Shown piece by piece: positions 8,805 to 17,989 of a stretch of 64,000 nt of DNA. The position numbers were made by a program, and so were the translations under genes. The stretch lies in assembly GCA_012103455.1 (NCBI GenBank), contig WLWT01000001.1, positions 2,590,001 through 2,654,000 of the forward strand. The letters are read 5' to 3'. The notes beneath the pieces are model-generated. The model did not search any database, was not told the origin of the DNA, and saw only the letters and a program-made list of their open reading frames with translations. Within the stretch, counting starts at the first letter, position 1, and each line of letters begins with the position of its first letter. The DNA comes from Gammaproteobacteria bacterium (GTDB lineage Bacteria > Pseudomonadota > Gammaproteobacteria > HK1).

Positions 8805-9780
8805 AGCGGCCACCGCCGGTAAGCCGGTATTAGAAGTCACCGGCCTCAAAAAACACTTCCCGATCAAAAAAGGGTTGCTGTCCAAGATCTCCGGCCATGT
8901 GTACGCCGTTGACGGTGTCAGCTTCTCCATCGGCCAGGGGGAAACGCTGGGTTTGGTGGGCGAGTCCGGTTGTGGCAAGTCCACCGTGGGCCGCACGGTC
9001 CTGCGCTTGATAGAACCCACCGAAGGGTCAATCCGGGTTGACGGCACCGACATTACGGCATTGAACAAAGCCGCACTGCGTGCCTACAGGCGGCAGATGC
9101 AAATTATTTTCCAGGATCCGTTTTCCTCGCTGAATCCTAGGATGTCCGCTGGCGATATCGTCGGTGAGCTGTTGCAAGTGCACGGCATCGCCCAGGGCGA
9201 GGAAAAACAAGAGCGGGTGGCCGCTTTGTTTGAGCGGGTCGGTTTGCGGCGCAACCAGATGCGTAACTTTCCGCATCAGTTCTCCGGCGGGCAGCGCCAG
9301 CGCATCGGTATCGCCCGGGCGCTGGCGTTGAATCCGAAATTGATCATCGGCGACGAGGCGGTGTCTGCTCTTGACGTATCGATTCAGGCGCAAGTGATCA
9401 ACCTGCTACAGGACTTGCAGGAAGAATACCGGCTGTCGTATCTGTTCATCGCCCACGATTTGGCGGTGGTGGAACACATCAGTCAGCGCATTGCCGTGAT
9501 GTATTTAGGCCGCATCGTCGAATACACCGATACCAAGACGCTGTTCACCAGCCCACAGCACCCCTACACCGAGGCGCTGCTGTCGGCGGTGCCGATCCCC
9601 AATCCGGAAATGCGGCGCAAAAAAATAATCTTGCAGGGGGACGTGCCTAGCCCGATCAAACCGCCTCCGGGCTGTCACTTCCACACCCGCTGTCCGTACG
9701 CTGAAGAGCGGTGCAAGGTAGAGGAGCCAGTTCTGAAAAATCTCACCGAGGGCCACCGAGTGGCCTGCCATCTCAGATAA
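8797..9780 (+). CDS. dppF: Dpp/Opp-type ABC transporter ATPase (DppF-like)
   Basis: A 327-residue second ATPase. It has Walker [10 protein letters not shown] (~55), signature [15 protein letters not shown], Walker [13 protein letters not shown] and the cysteine-rich tail [15 protein letters not shown]. The usual Walker B partner sequence ADEPVSALD is here GDEAVSALD: the catalytic glutamate is retained but the following proline is alanine. It completes the transporter with DppD. The end is only 20 bases from the pdxH start, so pdxH may be read from the same transcript. Confidence 0.92.
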   Translation: MAEAATAGKPVLEVTGLKKHFPIKKGLLSKISGHVYAVDGVSFSIGQGETLGLVGESGCGKSTVGRTVLRLIEPTEGSIRVDGTDITALNKAALRAYRRQMQIIFQDPFSSLNPRMSAGDIVGELLQVHGIAQGEEKQERVAALFERVGLRRNQMRNFPHQFSGGQRQRIGIARALALNPKLIIGDEAVSALDVSIQAQVINLLQDLQEEYRLSYLFIAHDLAVVEHISQRIAVMYLGRIVEYTDTKTLFTSPQHPYTEALLSAVPIPNPEMRRKKIILQGDVPSPIKPPPGCHFHTRCPYAEERCKVEEPVLKNLTEGHRVACHLR

Positions 9781-9800
9781 GTCCTGCTTTATTAAAAGTG

Positions 9801-10439
9801 ATGCAGCTCGAAGAACTGCGCCGTGAATATCTGCAAGGTGGACTTGAGCGGGCCGATCTGGATGATGACCCGCTGGTCCAGTTCGAACGCTGGCTGGCGC
9901 AAGCGATGCAACTTGGCGTCAATGATCCCACCGCCATGACCGTGGCCACCGTGGATGCGCAAGGACAACCCTCGCAGCGGGTGGTGTTACTAAAACACGT
10001 GGATAACAACGGCTTTGTTTTCTACACCAACCTGGATAGCCGCAAAGCGCTGGAACTCGGCACCAACCCGAAGACAAGTCTACATTTCCCCTGGCATCAG
10101 ATCGACCGTCAAGTCAAAGTGAGAGGCGTGGCCGAGCGCATACCGGCGGCGGTGGCGCTGGCGTATTTTGCTAGCCGTCCCCGTGAAAGTCAGTTAGCCG
10201 CATGGGCCTCGGCACAGAGCCGGCCCATCTCGTCGCGGCAATTTTTACTGCAACAGTTCGCGGCCATGAAAAAGCGCTTCTCCGAGGGGCACATCCCGCT
10301 ACCCGACCGCTGGGGTGGATACCGGGTAGTGCCCCACGCCATCGAGTTTTGGCAAGGCGGCGCCCACCGTCTGCATGACCGGTTCGAGTTCGTAAAGTCA
10401 ACCGGCGCAGACTGGAGCGTTGCGCGCCTGGCGCCATGA
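9801..10439 (+). CDS. pdxH: Pyridoxamine/pyridoxine 5'-phosphate oxidase
   Basis: A 212-residue FMN enzyme that makes pyridoxal 5'-phosphate in the cytoplasm. The N-terminal LEELRREYLQGGL, the central RVVLLKHVD and FYTNLDSRKALEL, and the C-terminal FWQGGAHRLHDRFEF plus WSVARLAP are all hallmark segments, so it is full length. The ATG at 9801 is chosen because the family homology starts at once; the upstream open frame overlapping dppF has no similarity. Adjacent genes for cysteine metabolism further on (cystathionine beta-synthase) use PLP, but no direct operon link exists. Confidence 0.95.
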   Translation: MQLEELRREYLQGGLERADLDDDPLVQFERWLAQAMQLGVNDPTAMTVATVDAQGQPSQRVVLLKHVDNNGFVFYTNLDSRKALELGTNPKTSLHFPWHQIDRQVKVRGVAERIPAAVALAYFASRPRESQLAAWASAQSRPISSRQFLLQQFAAMKKRFSEGHIPLPDRWGGYRVVPHAIEFWQGGAHRLHDRFEFVKSTGADWSVARLAP

Positions 10440-10462
10440 TCTGTATATAAAAAGCAGCGCTC

Positions 10463-10822
10463 TCATCGCGCAATGACAGGCTTTACGATGAACCCTCTAG
10501 GCTGTCCTTCGAAACCGCTTAGTTTGCGTACTTGGCGCCGCCAGGCCTCTAGATCGGGCCCTTTTAGCTCGGACTCTTCAAGGACTTTTATGTCTTGCTC
10601 CGCAGACACCGCTTTCTCCGCCCCTGTCTTTGCCAGGATCGGGGTGCTTCGAGGGGGAGAATAGCGTTTCACGGCGTCATCGGCGGCGTAGGCCGGTGCG
10701 GCGAGTGCTGTGATGAACGCGGCGCATAGAGCTTTAAATACCGGTGGGCTTTTAAATAGCGGTGGGCTGCCGTCGTTCTTGCACGGTGGGGTGATAGTGT
10801 GTTCGATAGTCCTGTTGTCCAT
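10463..10822 (-). CDS. Small secreted protein of unknown function
   Basis: A 119-residue protein, not recognised. A signal peptide is clear: a basic, proline-rich N-terminus, the hydrophobic stretch ALCAAFITALAAPAYA, and probable cleavage before ADDAVKRY. The mature part (~70 residues) is charged and predicted mostly helical, with no cysteine, so it is probably periplasmic. ATG 10822 follows an AGAAGG ribosome site. Inside the coding sequence lies an 18-bp tandem duplication (10733-10768) that encodes the repeated PPLFK/PPVFK segment before the hydrophobic core, so the duplication has been kept in frame. It converges with pdxH. Confidence 0.65.
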   Translation of the reverse strand: MDNRTIEHTITPPCKNDGSPPLFKSPPVFKALCAAFITALAAPAYAADDAVKRYSPPRSTPILAKTGAEKAVSAEQDIKVLEESELKGPDLEAWRRQVRKLSGFEGQPRGFIVKPVIAR

Positions 10823-11035
10823 CGCGCGCTTACCTTCTAACAGTGGTTGCCAACAGTGGTTGCCGACGGTGGTCGGTGGTGTGGGCGGATACGGCACGCT
10901 CACGTGCGGAAATATCATTTATGTGCGGCCATCGGTAAATGTATGGCTATTGGCCACAGGGCTATAGTCTTTTTTCGCAAACTCGCTATCATGCGCCGCC
11001 GCAATATCCGTGTTTCTCCAAGGCGGAATCCTTTT

Positions 11036-11839
11036 ATGCAAGCCGCTGCTGCGCGCATCGTTCATACCCGCTGGTTCAATGGCCTCATCATTGGACTGAT
11101 TTTGCTGACGGCAGTTCTGGTCGGTCTAGAGACGTCCGTCGTGGTCATGAGCCGCTTCGGTGATATCACGGAGTTGCTCAATCAGCTCATCCTAGCGGTC
11201 TTTGTCCTCGAAGTTGTGCTCAAGATCACAGCCGTGTGGCCCGAGCCTAAGCGTTATTTTGCAGACGGTTGGAATCTATTCGATTTTCTGATCGTGGTTT
11301 TTTCCCTGATGCCCGCCACCGGCGAGTTCGCCATGGTGGCGCGGCTGATGCGCTTGCTGCGGGTCATGCGGCTCATATCGACCATCCCCGAGCTGCGCCT
11401 TATCGTCACCACCTTGATCCGATCCATCCCGAGCATGGTTCATGTCATCATCTTGATGAGCATCGTGTTCTACATCTACGCCGTGATCGGTTTTCATCTG
11501 TTCCATCAGCATGATCCCACCCATTGGCGGACCTTGGGTCTGGCGGTGCTGACCTTGTTTCGCATCGTCACGCTGGAAGATTGGACTGACGTCATGTACA
11601 CGGCCATGGACTGGCATCCGCTGGCCTGGATTTATTTCGTGAGCTTCGTGGTGGTGGGCACTTTTGTGGTCGTCAATTTGTTCATCGCCGTGGTCTTGAA
11701 CAACTTGGACGAAGCCAAGCAACAGCGGCTGCGGGAAATGCAGCCGCCGGTTAGCCGCGAAGACTTGTTACGGGAACTACGCGAGACCCAGGCGAGTATT
11801 CAGCGCTTGCATGACCAATTGCAGCGAGTCAGGGAATAG
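11036..11839 (+). CDS. Voltage-gated cation channel of the bacterial Nav/Cav (NaChBac) type
   Basis: A 267-residue single-domain channel with six transmembrane segments. The voltage sensor S4 has four regularly spaced arginines (R103, R106, R109, R112). The pore helix ends in the filter T179-L-E-D-W-T-D185, followed by a long S6 (VVVGTFVVVNLFIAVVL) and a C-terminal coiled coil (~225-267) that would tetramerise it. NaChBac-type sodium channels have LESW at the filter; engineered and natural calcium-selective relatives carry extra aspartates, as here (E181, D182, D185). Calcium permeation is therefore plausible but inferred. ATG 11036 is chosen for AAGGCGGA upstream and normal family length; ATG 10991 would add 15 basic residues. 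Confidence 0.85.
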   Translation: MQAAAARIVHTRWFNGLIIGLILLTAVLVGLETSVVVMSRFGDITELLNQLILAVFVLEVVLKITAVWPEPKRYFADGWNLFDFLIVVFSLMPATGEFAMVARLMRLLRVMRLISTIPELRLIVTTLIRSIPSMVHVIILMSIVFYIYAVIGFHLFHQHDPTHWRTLGLAVLTLFRIVTLEDWTDVMYTAMDWHPLAWIYFVSFVVVGTFVVVNLFIAVVLNNLDEAKQQRLREMQPPVSREDLLRELRETQASIQRLHDQLQRVRE

Positions 11840-12025
11840 CTGTACTGGCCGCTAATCACGTTAAAGCTGAAACATTTACCCATGTTTCCATGACTCGAGC
11901 GGCCTTGACTTAAGTGGCCAGCTAGGCGTGCGTCCGCCTTGGGTAGCCCGTGTTGCGCGGGGGACCTCCCCGGCAACCGAAATCTGCTACCGTTCCCCGC
12001 CTACCGTTGTTAGGAGTACGCCCAC

Positions 12026-13318
12026 ATGATGCCTTCGTCCATTCCGATCCCCATGCCGGGTGGTTTGTCCATCGATCTGCCGCGATTTGTGCGGGTCAGG
12101 CAAAAGTTCCCGGCTGATCACATTGCTGACATCGACAAAACGGTGGCCGAGCAATTCCAAGGGTTGCCGCCCATGGATTTAGCGGGCAAGCGGGTTGCGC
12201 TCGGGGTGGGCAGCCGTGGCATAGGTCCGCAGCCGCCGGTGGTGCAGGCCGTCGTGCGTGAGTTGAAAGCGGTGGGTGCGGTGCCGTTCGTAGTTCCGGC
12301 CATGGGCAGTCATGGTGGCGGGACGGCCGCAGGGCAGCGCTCCATACTGGAAGGCTATGGCATGGACGAAGCCTTTCTAGGCTGTCCCATCCATGCTTCC
12401 ATGGACGTGGTGGAAGTGGCGCGGCTGAATAGTGGTACGCCGATCTACTGCGATCGCAATGCCTACGAGGCCGATTACATCGTGCCGTGCAACCGGGTGA
12501 AACCGCATACGGATTTTCGCGGCAAACACGAGAGTGGCCTGGTGAAGATGATGGCCATTGGTTTGGCCAAGCATGCCGGCGCCGAGGCGATCCATGCCCT
12601 AGGTTTTACCCGCTTCAAGGACGTGATACCGGAGGCGGGTTTGGCCTTCCTGGAGAACACGAAAACGCTGTTCGGCGTGGCCATGGTGGAGAATGCTTAC
12701 GATCGGTTAATGCGTCTTGAACTGGTGCCGCGGGCGCAGATCTTCGAGCGGGATGCGGCGTTGCTGGAGTTGGCGAAAGTCAACATTCCAAGATTCTTAT
12801 TCTCCGCCATCGACATTCTCATCATTGATGAAATCGGCAAGAACATTTCCGGCGCGGGCATGGATCCCAATGCCACCGGGCGGCCAGGAACCGGACTACC
12901 CGGCTTCGACTCGGCCCCGGACATCACCCGCATCGTGGTCCGCGATCTGACCGAAAGCACCCACGGCAACGCCACCGGCATAGCGGGCGCGGACGTCACC
13001 ACCCAGCGCTTGGCGCAAAAGATGGATTGGACCGCCACCTACGTCAACATCGTGACCGCCGGCATCGTGGATGCGGCGAAGATGCCGTTGGTGGCCGACG
13101 ATGATCGTACGGCGCTAGGCGTGGCTTTACGTGGTTGTCCGTCGGTGCAAGGCACGGATGCCCGCATCGTCCGCGCCCGCAACACCTTGGAACTCTCGCA
13201 AGTGTGGGCCAGCGAGCCGCTGCTGCCGGAGATCAACGCCAATGAGCAGATGGAGGTGATGGGTGATCCGGTGACTGTCAGCTTTGATGCAGAGGGTTCC
13301 TTGCCCGTCTTCGGATAA
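12026..13318 (+). CDS. LarA/DUF2088-like protein (lactate racemase domain family)
   Basis: A 430-residue cytoplasmic protein of the lactate-racemase N-terminal domain superfamily. It shows MGSHGGGT (~residue 93) and RVKPHTDFRG (~160), which correspond to the histidines and lysine around the nickel-pincer cofactor in LarA, and a conserved STHGNATGIAGAD near 312. True LarA racemises lactate; many relatives act on other 2-hydroxyacids or are unassigned. No larB/C/E cofactor genes are in this window. TAGGAGT lies upstream of paired ATG codons at 12026 and 12029. The gene stands alone between the channel gene and an IS scrap. Confidence 0.8.
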   Translation: MMPSSIPIPMPGGLSIDLPRFVRVRQKFPADHIADIDKTVAEQFQGLPPMDLAGKRVALGVGSRGIGPQPPVVQAVVRELKAVGAVPFVVPAMGSHGGGTAAGQRSILEGYGMDEAFLGCPIHASMDVVEVARLNSGTPIYCDRNAYEADYIVPCNRVKPHTDFRGKHESGLVKMMAIGLAKHAGAEAIHALGFTRFKDVIPEAGLAFLENTKTLFGVAMVENAYDRLMRLELVPRAQIFERDAALLELAKVNIPRFLFSAIDILIIDEIGKNISGAGMDPNATGRPGTGLPGFDSAPDITRIVVRDLTESTHGNATGIAGADVTTQRLAQKMDWTATYVNIVTAGIVDAAKMPLVADDDRTALGVALRGCPSVQGTDARIVRARNTLELSQVWASEPLLPEINANEQMEVMGDPVTVSFDAEGSLPVFG

Positions 13319-13358
13319 AGGCAAAGACCGATCCTCCCCGCGACATTCGGACACCCTG

Positions 13359-13585
13359 TCAAGCGACTTGTTGCTGCTCAAAAGTCGTGGGGCTGACGTA
13401 ACCCAGCGCGCTGTATAGGCGCACGGTGTTGTAGGAGGTCTCGATGTATTGGAAGACCTCGCGGCGCATGCCCGAAGTCGCTGTCTGCGCAGGCTCGCGG
13501 CTATCGTCTTTTCGTCGTAGCAATGGCCCGCCTCGCCCAGCGCCTTGGTGATACGCGGCGCCCCGTAACGACCTTGATGATATAG
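13359..13585 (-). pseudogene. IS3-family transposase (OrfB) remnant, internally deleted
   Basis: Two pieces of a transposase remain. One (about 13474-13585) encodes HQGRYGAPRITKALGEAG, the helix-turn-helix region near the OrfB N-terminus. The other (13359-13467) encodes YIETSYNTVRLYSALGYVSP to the stop, the C-terminus of the integrase domain. The DDE core between them is missing and the pieces are in different frames. It abuts the 3' end of the TIGR03084 gene. Confidence 0.8.
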
Positions 13586-13591
13586 CGGGGA

Positions 13592-14390
13592 CTATTTCCA
13601 GGCCCGCTCACCCGGCGCTGGCGGTTCACGGGGTGGTCCGGCGAAGCATTGCGCTACGTTCATCCAACGCTTGGCCGATTCTCCCACGACCTTGAGCGTG
13701 GTGTCCGCGATGTTGCGCCCTTGGGTGACCACGTGGCAGAACTCGGCGGCGCCACCCTCTATGCGATCGGTCTCGCTCGCTTCGTGGAATGCCCAGATGG
13801 CACCGGACGGCACTGTGAGACGCACGTAGGGGATAGGGCTTGGAAGCCTACTCACCCCGGTTGGCGAACGTCCAACCGAAGGTGCGACAGCCCAACACGG
13901 CGATGTTTTTCAGCCTATCGCAATAACTGCGTTTGACTCGTAAGAGATCATACACATCCTGTGCGTGCGCCCAGGTTTCCATTTGCCGGGCAGTGGTGAA
14001 CATGCGTACCCCCATATCCGGCCCTACCCAGCGCACCCGCCGGGCAGGATCGGCCTCGCCCAAGGCCTGGCACATTTGCTGAAAAAAATCCCGCCAGGTA
14101 GCGAGCAGGATTCTACCTTCCACCCGCTCAGGTCCGATCCCTTGCAAGCCGTCCCCGTTTTCGCCGCGCTCCCGGGCATCTGCCCGTGCTCTTAGTACGG
14201 CGTCGAAAACATCGGGTTGGGTCAGGGATTGGACGGCCATCCAGTCGCCGCTGTGCAGATGCCACAGGACGTCATTGACCGTCCATGATTTGAACGGGGT
14301 AGGCCGGTTCCAGTCGGCGCCGGAAAGCGTGGTCAAAAGAGCAAAGAGTTCATCACCCTCATCTTGCAGGTCGCGGGCTGGCTCTAACAT
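13592..14390 (-). pseudogene. TIGR03084-family (DinB/MDMPI-like) metal-binding protein, frameshifted
   Basis: The start (ATG 14390) to about 13850 encodes the N-terminal two thirds, including VNDVLWHLHSGDW and RTFGWTFANRG. The remaining third continues in another frame (about 13855-13592): PYVRLTVPSGAIWAFHEASE through VTQGRNIADTTLKVVG, exactly what should follow in this family. One indel near 13850 therefore splits an otherwise complete ~265-residue gene. Relatives belong to the maleylpyruvate isomerase/mycothiol-dependent DinB-like fold with a histidine-bound metal; the function of this branch is not known. Either a real mutation or an assembly error is possible. Confidence 0.75.
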
Positions 14391-14601
14391 GATTCTGAGG
14401 CATCGGTTGTGATAGGACTTGGCTATGGTAGCTGATTGGCCGTCGCCCGCAGCGCTTGGACGAGCGGCCTTGCATGAGTGCGTCAAGCTCGTGGATTGTG
14501 GCGGAACTCCCTGATTGGGGTATGTTTTTTGGTACTGCCTGAAACTGTTGTATGCTCGGCCCGGGCCGAAGAGCGCAAGAGAGATAGAACTCGGGAAAAC
14601 G

Positions 14602-14632
14602 CCTTGGGGAAATTAACCCTTGGGGAAATTAA
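14602..14632. repeat. 16-bp period direct repeat upstream of the TAXI gene
   Basis: CCTTGGGGAAATTAA occurs at 14602-14616 and 14618-14632, about 50 bases before the TAXI start. It lies in the 5' leader, where it could be a regulatory site or a slippage duplication. Confidence 0.8.
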
Positions 14633-14678
14633 CGTCTTCTCTGAGTCTCAAACAAAAAATCTTTCGGAGGAATCGTTT

Positions 14679-15869
14679 ATGTATCTGGCCAAATACCTGA
14701 CCAAAGATCTAGCCAAAGATCTGGGGGTCGCGTGGTTATCCGGCGCTGTTGCTCTCGCCACTGGCGCTGGCGCTTTGGCGGGGGAAATTCCAAAAAAGCT
14801 CGTGTTTAGCTCGTATGACTTCGGCAGCTCGGGTTTTGCGCAAGCTTCCGGTATCGCCAATGCGTTCAAGCAGAAGTTCGGCACCCGTATCCGCATCATT
14901 CCGTCGGGCACCAGTATCGGTCGTATGTTGCCACTATCTCAGCGCAAAGTTGATTACGCTTTCCTCGCCTCCGGTACTTTCTTCGGCTCCGAGGGCACTT
15001 ACGACTTCGCTTCACCGAACTGGGGTCCGCAGGATCTGCGGTGTGTGTTATCACCGCCCTCGCAAACCGGTGTGGTGATGTTGGGTAATTCCAAGTTTTC
15101 CGATGCCACCGACATCAAAGGGATGCGGCTCGGATATGTTAAAGGTAATCCTTCGGTCAATGTGAAAACCGACGCGGTGGCGGCGTTTGGTGGCTTGAAA
15201 GAAGGTGAGTGGGAGCGGGTTTGGCACGGCGGTTACGGCGTTATGAAAACGTCTTTGTTAACCGGCAAGATCGATGGTTTTCTGGCCTCGGCCCACTCCG
15301 GCTTCTCCAAGGAAATCGAAGCTTCACCCAGCGGCATTAAGTGGTTGCAGTTTCCCCACGAGGCAAAGGATGCATGGGCGCGGATGACGGCCAAAGCGCC
15401 GATGTATTCGCCTTGGAAAGAGATTAACGGAGCCGGTATCACCGAGAACAATCCGAGCTACACCATGTCGTTTCGTTATCCGATGATGGTGACTTATGCC
15501 GAGCGCCCGTTCGATGAGGTCTACGCCATCGTCAAAGCCATGGACGAGTTGTATGACAGTTACAAAGATGTGTCATATGCCGCCCGGTACTGGAAGATCT
15601 CCGATTCCGGTGTACCGCCGTGTGAAGCTGCATTCCATCCAGCGGCGGTGAAATATCTAAAGGAAAAAGGGGTTTGGACAGAAGACTCTGAGAAGTGGCA
15701 GCAGGCGCGCCTGACCCGCCACGCCGCTGTGATTGAGGCCTGGGATGAAGCGCAAGACTCTTATAACAAGATGCGCGCAGAGCAGCGCAAAGCCGGTAAG
15801 AAAATCAAAGCCGGCGAGGGTTGGACCGAGTGGTGGGAGGAGGCGCGCAAAGAGAAAGGTCTGGACTAG
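14679..15869 (+). CDS. TRAP transporter TAXI-family solute-binding protein
   Basis: A 396-residue periplasmic receptor. After a signal peptide (hydrophobic VAWLSGAVALATGAGALAGE) come the TAXI hallmarks: GSSGFAQASGIANAF, IIPSGTSIGRMLPLSQRKVDYAF and a KGMRLGYVKGNPSVN segment. It delivers an organic acid or similar solute to the fused TRAP permease 158 bases downstream; TAXI ligands include glutamate, and none can be assigned here. ATG 14679 is chosen because CGGAGG precedes it by nine bases and the signal peptide follows directly; an upstream in-frame GTG at 14478 would add 67 residues lacking homology. Confidence 0.92.
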   Translation: MYLAKYLTKDLAKDLGVAWLSGAVALATGAGALAGEIPKKLVFSSYDFGSSGFAQASGIANAFKQKFGTRIRIIPSGTSIGRMLPLSQRKVDYAFLASGTFFGSEGTYDFASPNWGPQDLRCVLSPPSQTGVVMLGNSKFSDATDIKGMRLGYVKGNPSVNVKTDAVAAFGGLKEGEWERVWHGGYGVMKTSLLTGKIDGFLASAHSGFSKEIEASPSGIKWLQFPHEAKDAWARMTAKAPMYSPWKEINGAGITENNPSYTMSFRYPMMVTYAERPFDEVYAIVKAMDELYDSYKDVSYAARYWKISDSGVPPCEAAFHPAAVKYLKEKGVWTEDSEKWQQARLTRHAAVIEAWDEAQDSYNKMRAEQRKAGKKIKAGEGWTEWWEEARKEKGLD

Positions 15870-16027
15870 CTGCGTTGTTTAAAGCGGCGTAAGCGGCAAC
15901 CTACAGGTACAGGTAATCTACGGTATCGGGGCGGCCGCAGCCCGCAGCTGTCTCTCAGTGTCATTTTTGCTCGTCTATACCGCGTGCATACTGCACCGCA
16001 GTTGTATCTTGTCGCGGAGCCTGAGCG

Positions 16028-17974
16028 ATGGCGGAACAAAGCACTTCACCGGAACTCGAACGGTTTGAAGAGCCTGGCGAAAAGCGCCTCACTGGGTTGG
16101 TCTACTGGATTGCCTTGTTTTATGGCGGCTTCGGTCTTCTAGTAGCGATCAATCAGACTTTTAGCTTTAACGCTTTCGGTTTCGTTCTGATCGACAATGC
16201 TTATTATTATCTGCTTATAGGCATTTTCCTGCCGCTTGCTTTTCTGATCTTTCCGGCCACTAAGTCTCACTCCGATCGGGTACCGTTATACGATTGGATG
16301 TTGTTCGTGGCGACTATTGCCGCCTCTTATTACCTCTCGTATCACGGCGCCGATATGGTGCAGCAGGGCTGGGATATAGCTGCGCCTGCTCTGCCCACCG
16401 CCGTCGCGGCGGCCATTTGTTTTTTAGCGCTGGAAGGTGTACGCCGCGCAGGTGGTTGGATCTTGTTCTGCGTTTGCCTGGTTTTCTTTACCTTCCCGCT
16501 ATGGACGCAGGAGGCGCCCGGTTTTCTTTGGGGCATGGGTAAAACCCCGCTTGAGTTGGTGCGCTCCTATGCCATGGGTTTTGAGAGCATTGTCGGGGTG
16601 CCCATGCGCGTGGCCGGCAATATCCTCATCGGTTTTTTGGTATTCGGGGCGGCCTTGGTGGTCACTGGTGGTGGTGAATTCTTTATGAACTTCGCCGCTG
16701 CTTTGCTCGGTAAATCCCGTGGCGGTCCGGCCAAGGTCGCGATCGTGTCGAGCGGTTTTTTCGGCTCTTTGAGCGGTAGTGTTATCTCTAATGTGGTCAC
16801 TACCGGCCAGTTAACCATTCCCACCATGAAGCGGGCCGGTTATCCGCCTTCTTATGCCGGCGCGGTGGAGGCTTGTGCATCTACCGGTGGCACATTGATG
16901 CCACCGGTGATGGGCGCTGTCGCGTTTATCATGGCGGAGTTTTTGAATATTCCTTATAGCGATATCGTTATCGCCGCCGCGGTACCGTCGATACTGTTCT
17001 ACGTCGCGTTGTTGTTGCAGGTGGATTGTTATGCGGCGGTGCAGGGCCTAAAAGGGCAATCGGCGGAAGAGATCCCCAGCATGTGGCAAACACTCAAAGA
17101 AGGTTGGTTTTATCTATTTAGCTTAGGTCTGCTGGTCTACCTTCTAGTATTCGCCCGCCTGCAACTCTATGCCCCTTATTACGCCACCATCGCATTGCTG
17201 GTGGCGGTCGCCATATTCCGTAAACAGAACCGTTTCAACTTGAAGCAATTCATGGCACTTATCGTCGAATCGACCAAGACCATTTCCAATATCATCGCCA
17301 TCCTGGCGGGTATTGGCGTGATTGTCGGCTCCCTTGCATTTACCGGCGTGGGTGGCGCTTTTTCCCGTGAATTGGTCGGACTGGCGCAAGGCAGTCTATG
17401 GTTGCTCCTGGTGATGGGCGCGATCACCAGTTTTCTGCTAGGAATGGGCGTCACGGTGAGTGCGTGTTATATCTTCTTAGCGATTGTGATGGGGCCGGCG
17501 CTTATCGAGTTTGGGTTAGATCCGATCGCCAGTCACCTTTTCATTTTGTATTGGGGGATGTTGTCTTACATCACACCGCCGGTAGCCTTGGCCGCGGTCG
17601 CCGCGTCGGTGATCGCCGGTTCAAAGCAGATGGAAACCGCGTTTATGGCCATGCGTTTGGGTTCCATCAAATTCATTTTGCCGTTTATCGTCGTGGTCAC
17701 TCCGGCCTTGATCATCCGCGGCGCGCCCCTCGACGTGGTGCTCACGATCTCCGCCTGTACTGTTGCCGTGGTGTTGATGGCTTGCGGTTTTGAGGGTTAT
17801 CTCTACGGGGTTGGAAAAGTAGGCGCGCTCATGCGTACCTTGCTGTTTTTAGGTGCTGGCGGATTCCTCTATCCCGATTACACCAGCTATATGGTCGCTA
17901 CCATCGGCACCGTCATTGTTTACTGTGCGGCATTCATGACACTACGGGGTAGACCCCAGGTGGCTAGCGGTTGA
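16028..17974 (+). CDS. TRAP transporter fused permease (DctQ-DctM type)
   Basis: A 648-residue inner-membrane protein. About 180 residues at the N-terminus form the small DctQ-like four-helix part, followed by a DctM-like large permease (~12 helices). The stretch FFGSLSGSVISNVVTTGQLTIP and a TGGTLMPPVMGAVAF motif are characteristic of the fused TAXI-linked permease. Paired with the TAXI receptor upstream, it makes a sodium- or proton-driven importer. CGGAG lies before the ATG. The gene is intact, in contrast to the decayed region that begins right after it. Confidence 0.93.
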   Translation: MAEQSTSPELERFEEPGEKRLTGLVYWIALFYGGFGLLVAINQTFSFNAFGFVLIDNAYYYLLIGIFLPLAFLIFPATKSHSDRVPLYDWMLFVATIAASYYLSYHGADMVQQGWDIAAPALPTAVAAAICFLALEGVRRAGGWILFCVCLVFFTFPLWTQEAPGFLWGMGKTPLELVRSYAMGFESIVGVPMRVAGNILIGFLVFGAALVVTGGGEFFMNFAAALLGKSRGGPAKVAIVSSGFFGSLSGSVISNVVTTGQLTIPTMKRAGYPPSYAGAVEACASTGGTLMPPVMGAVAFIMAEFLNIPYSDIVIAAAVPSILFYVALLLQVDCYAAVQGLKGQSAEEIPSMWQTLKEGWFYLFSLGLLVYLLVFARLQLYAPYYATIALLVAVAIFRKQNRFNLKQFMALIVESTKTISNIIAILAGIGVIVGSLAFTGVGGAFSRELVGLAQGSLWLLLVMGAITSFLLGMGVTVSACYIFLAIVMGPALIEFGLDPIASHLFILYWGMLSYITPPVALAAVAASVIAGSKQMETAFMAMRLGSIKFILPFIVVVTPALIIRGAPLDVVLTISACTVAVVLMACGFEGYLYGVGKVGALMRTLLFLGAGGFLYPDYTSYMVATIGTVIVYCAAFMTLRGRPQVASG

Positions 17975-17989
17975 TGGGGACGTTAAATC

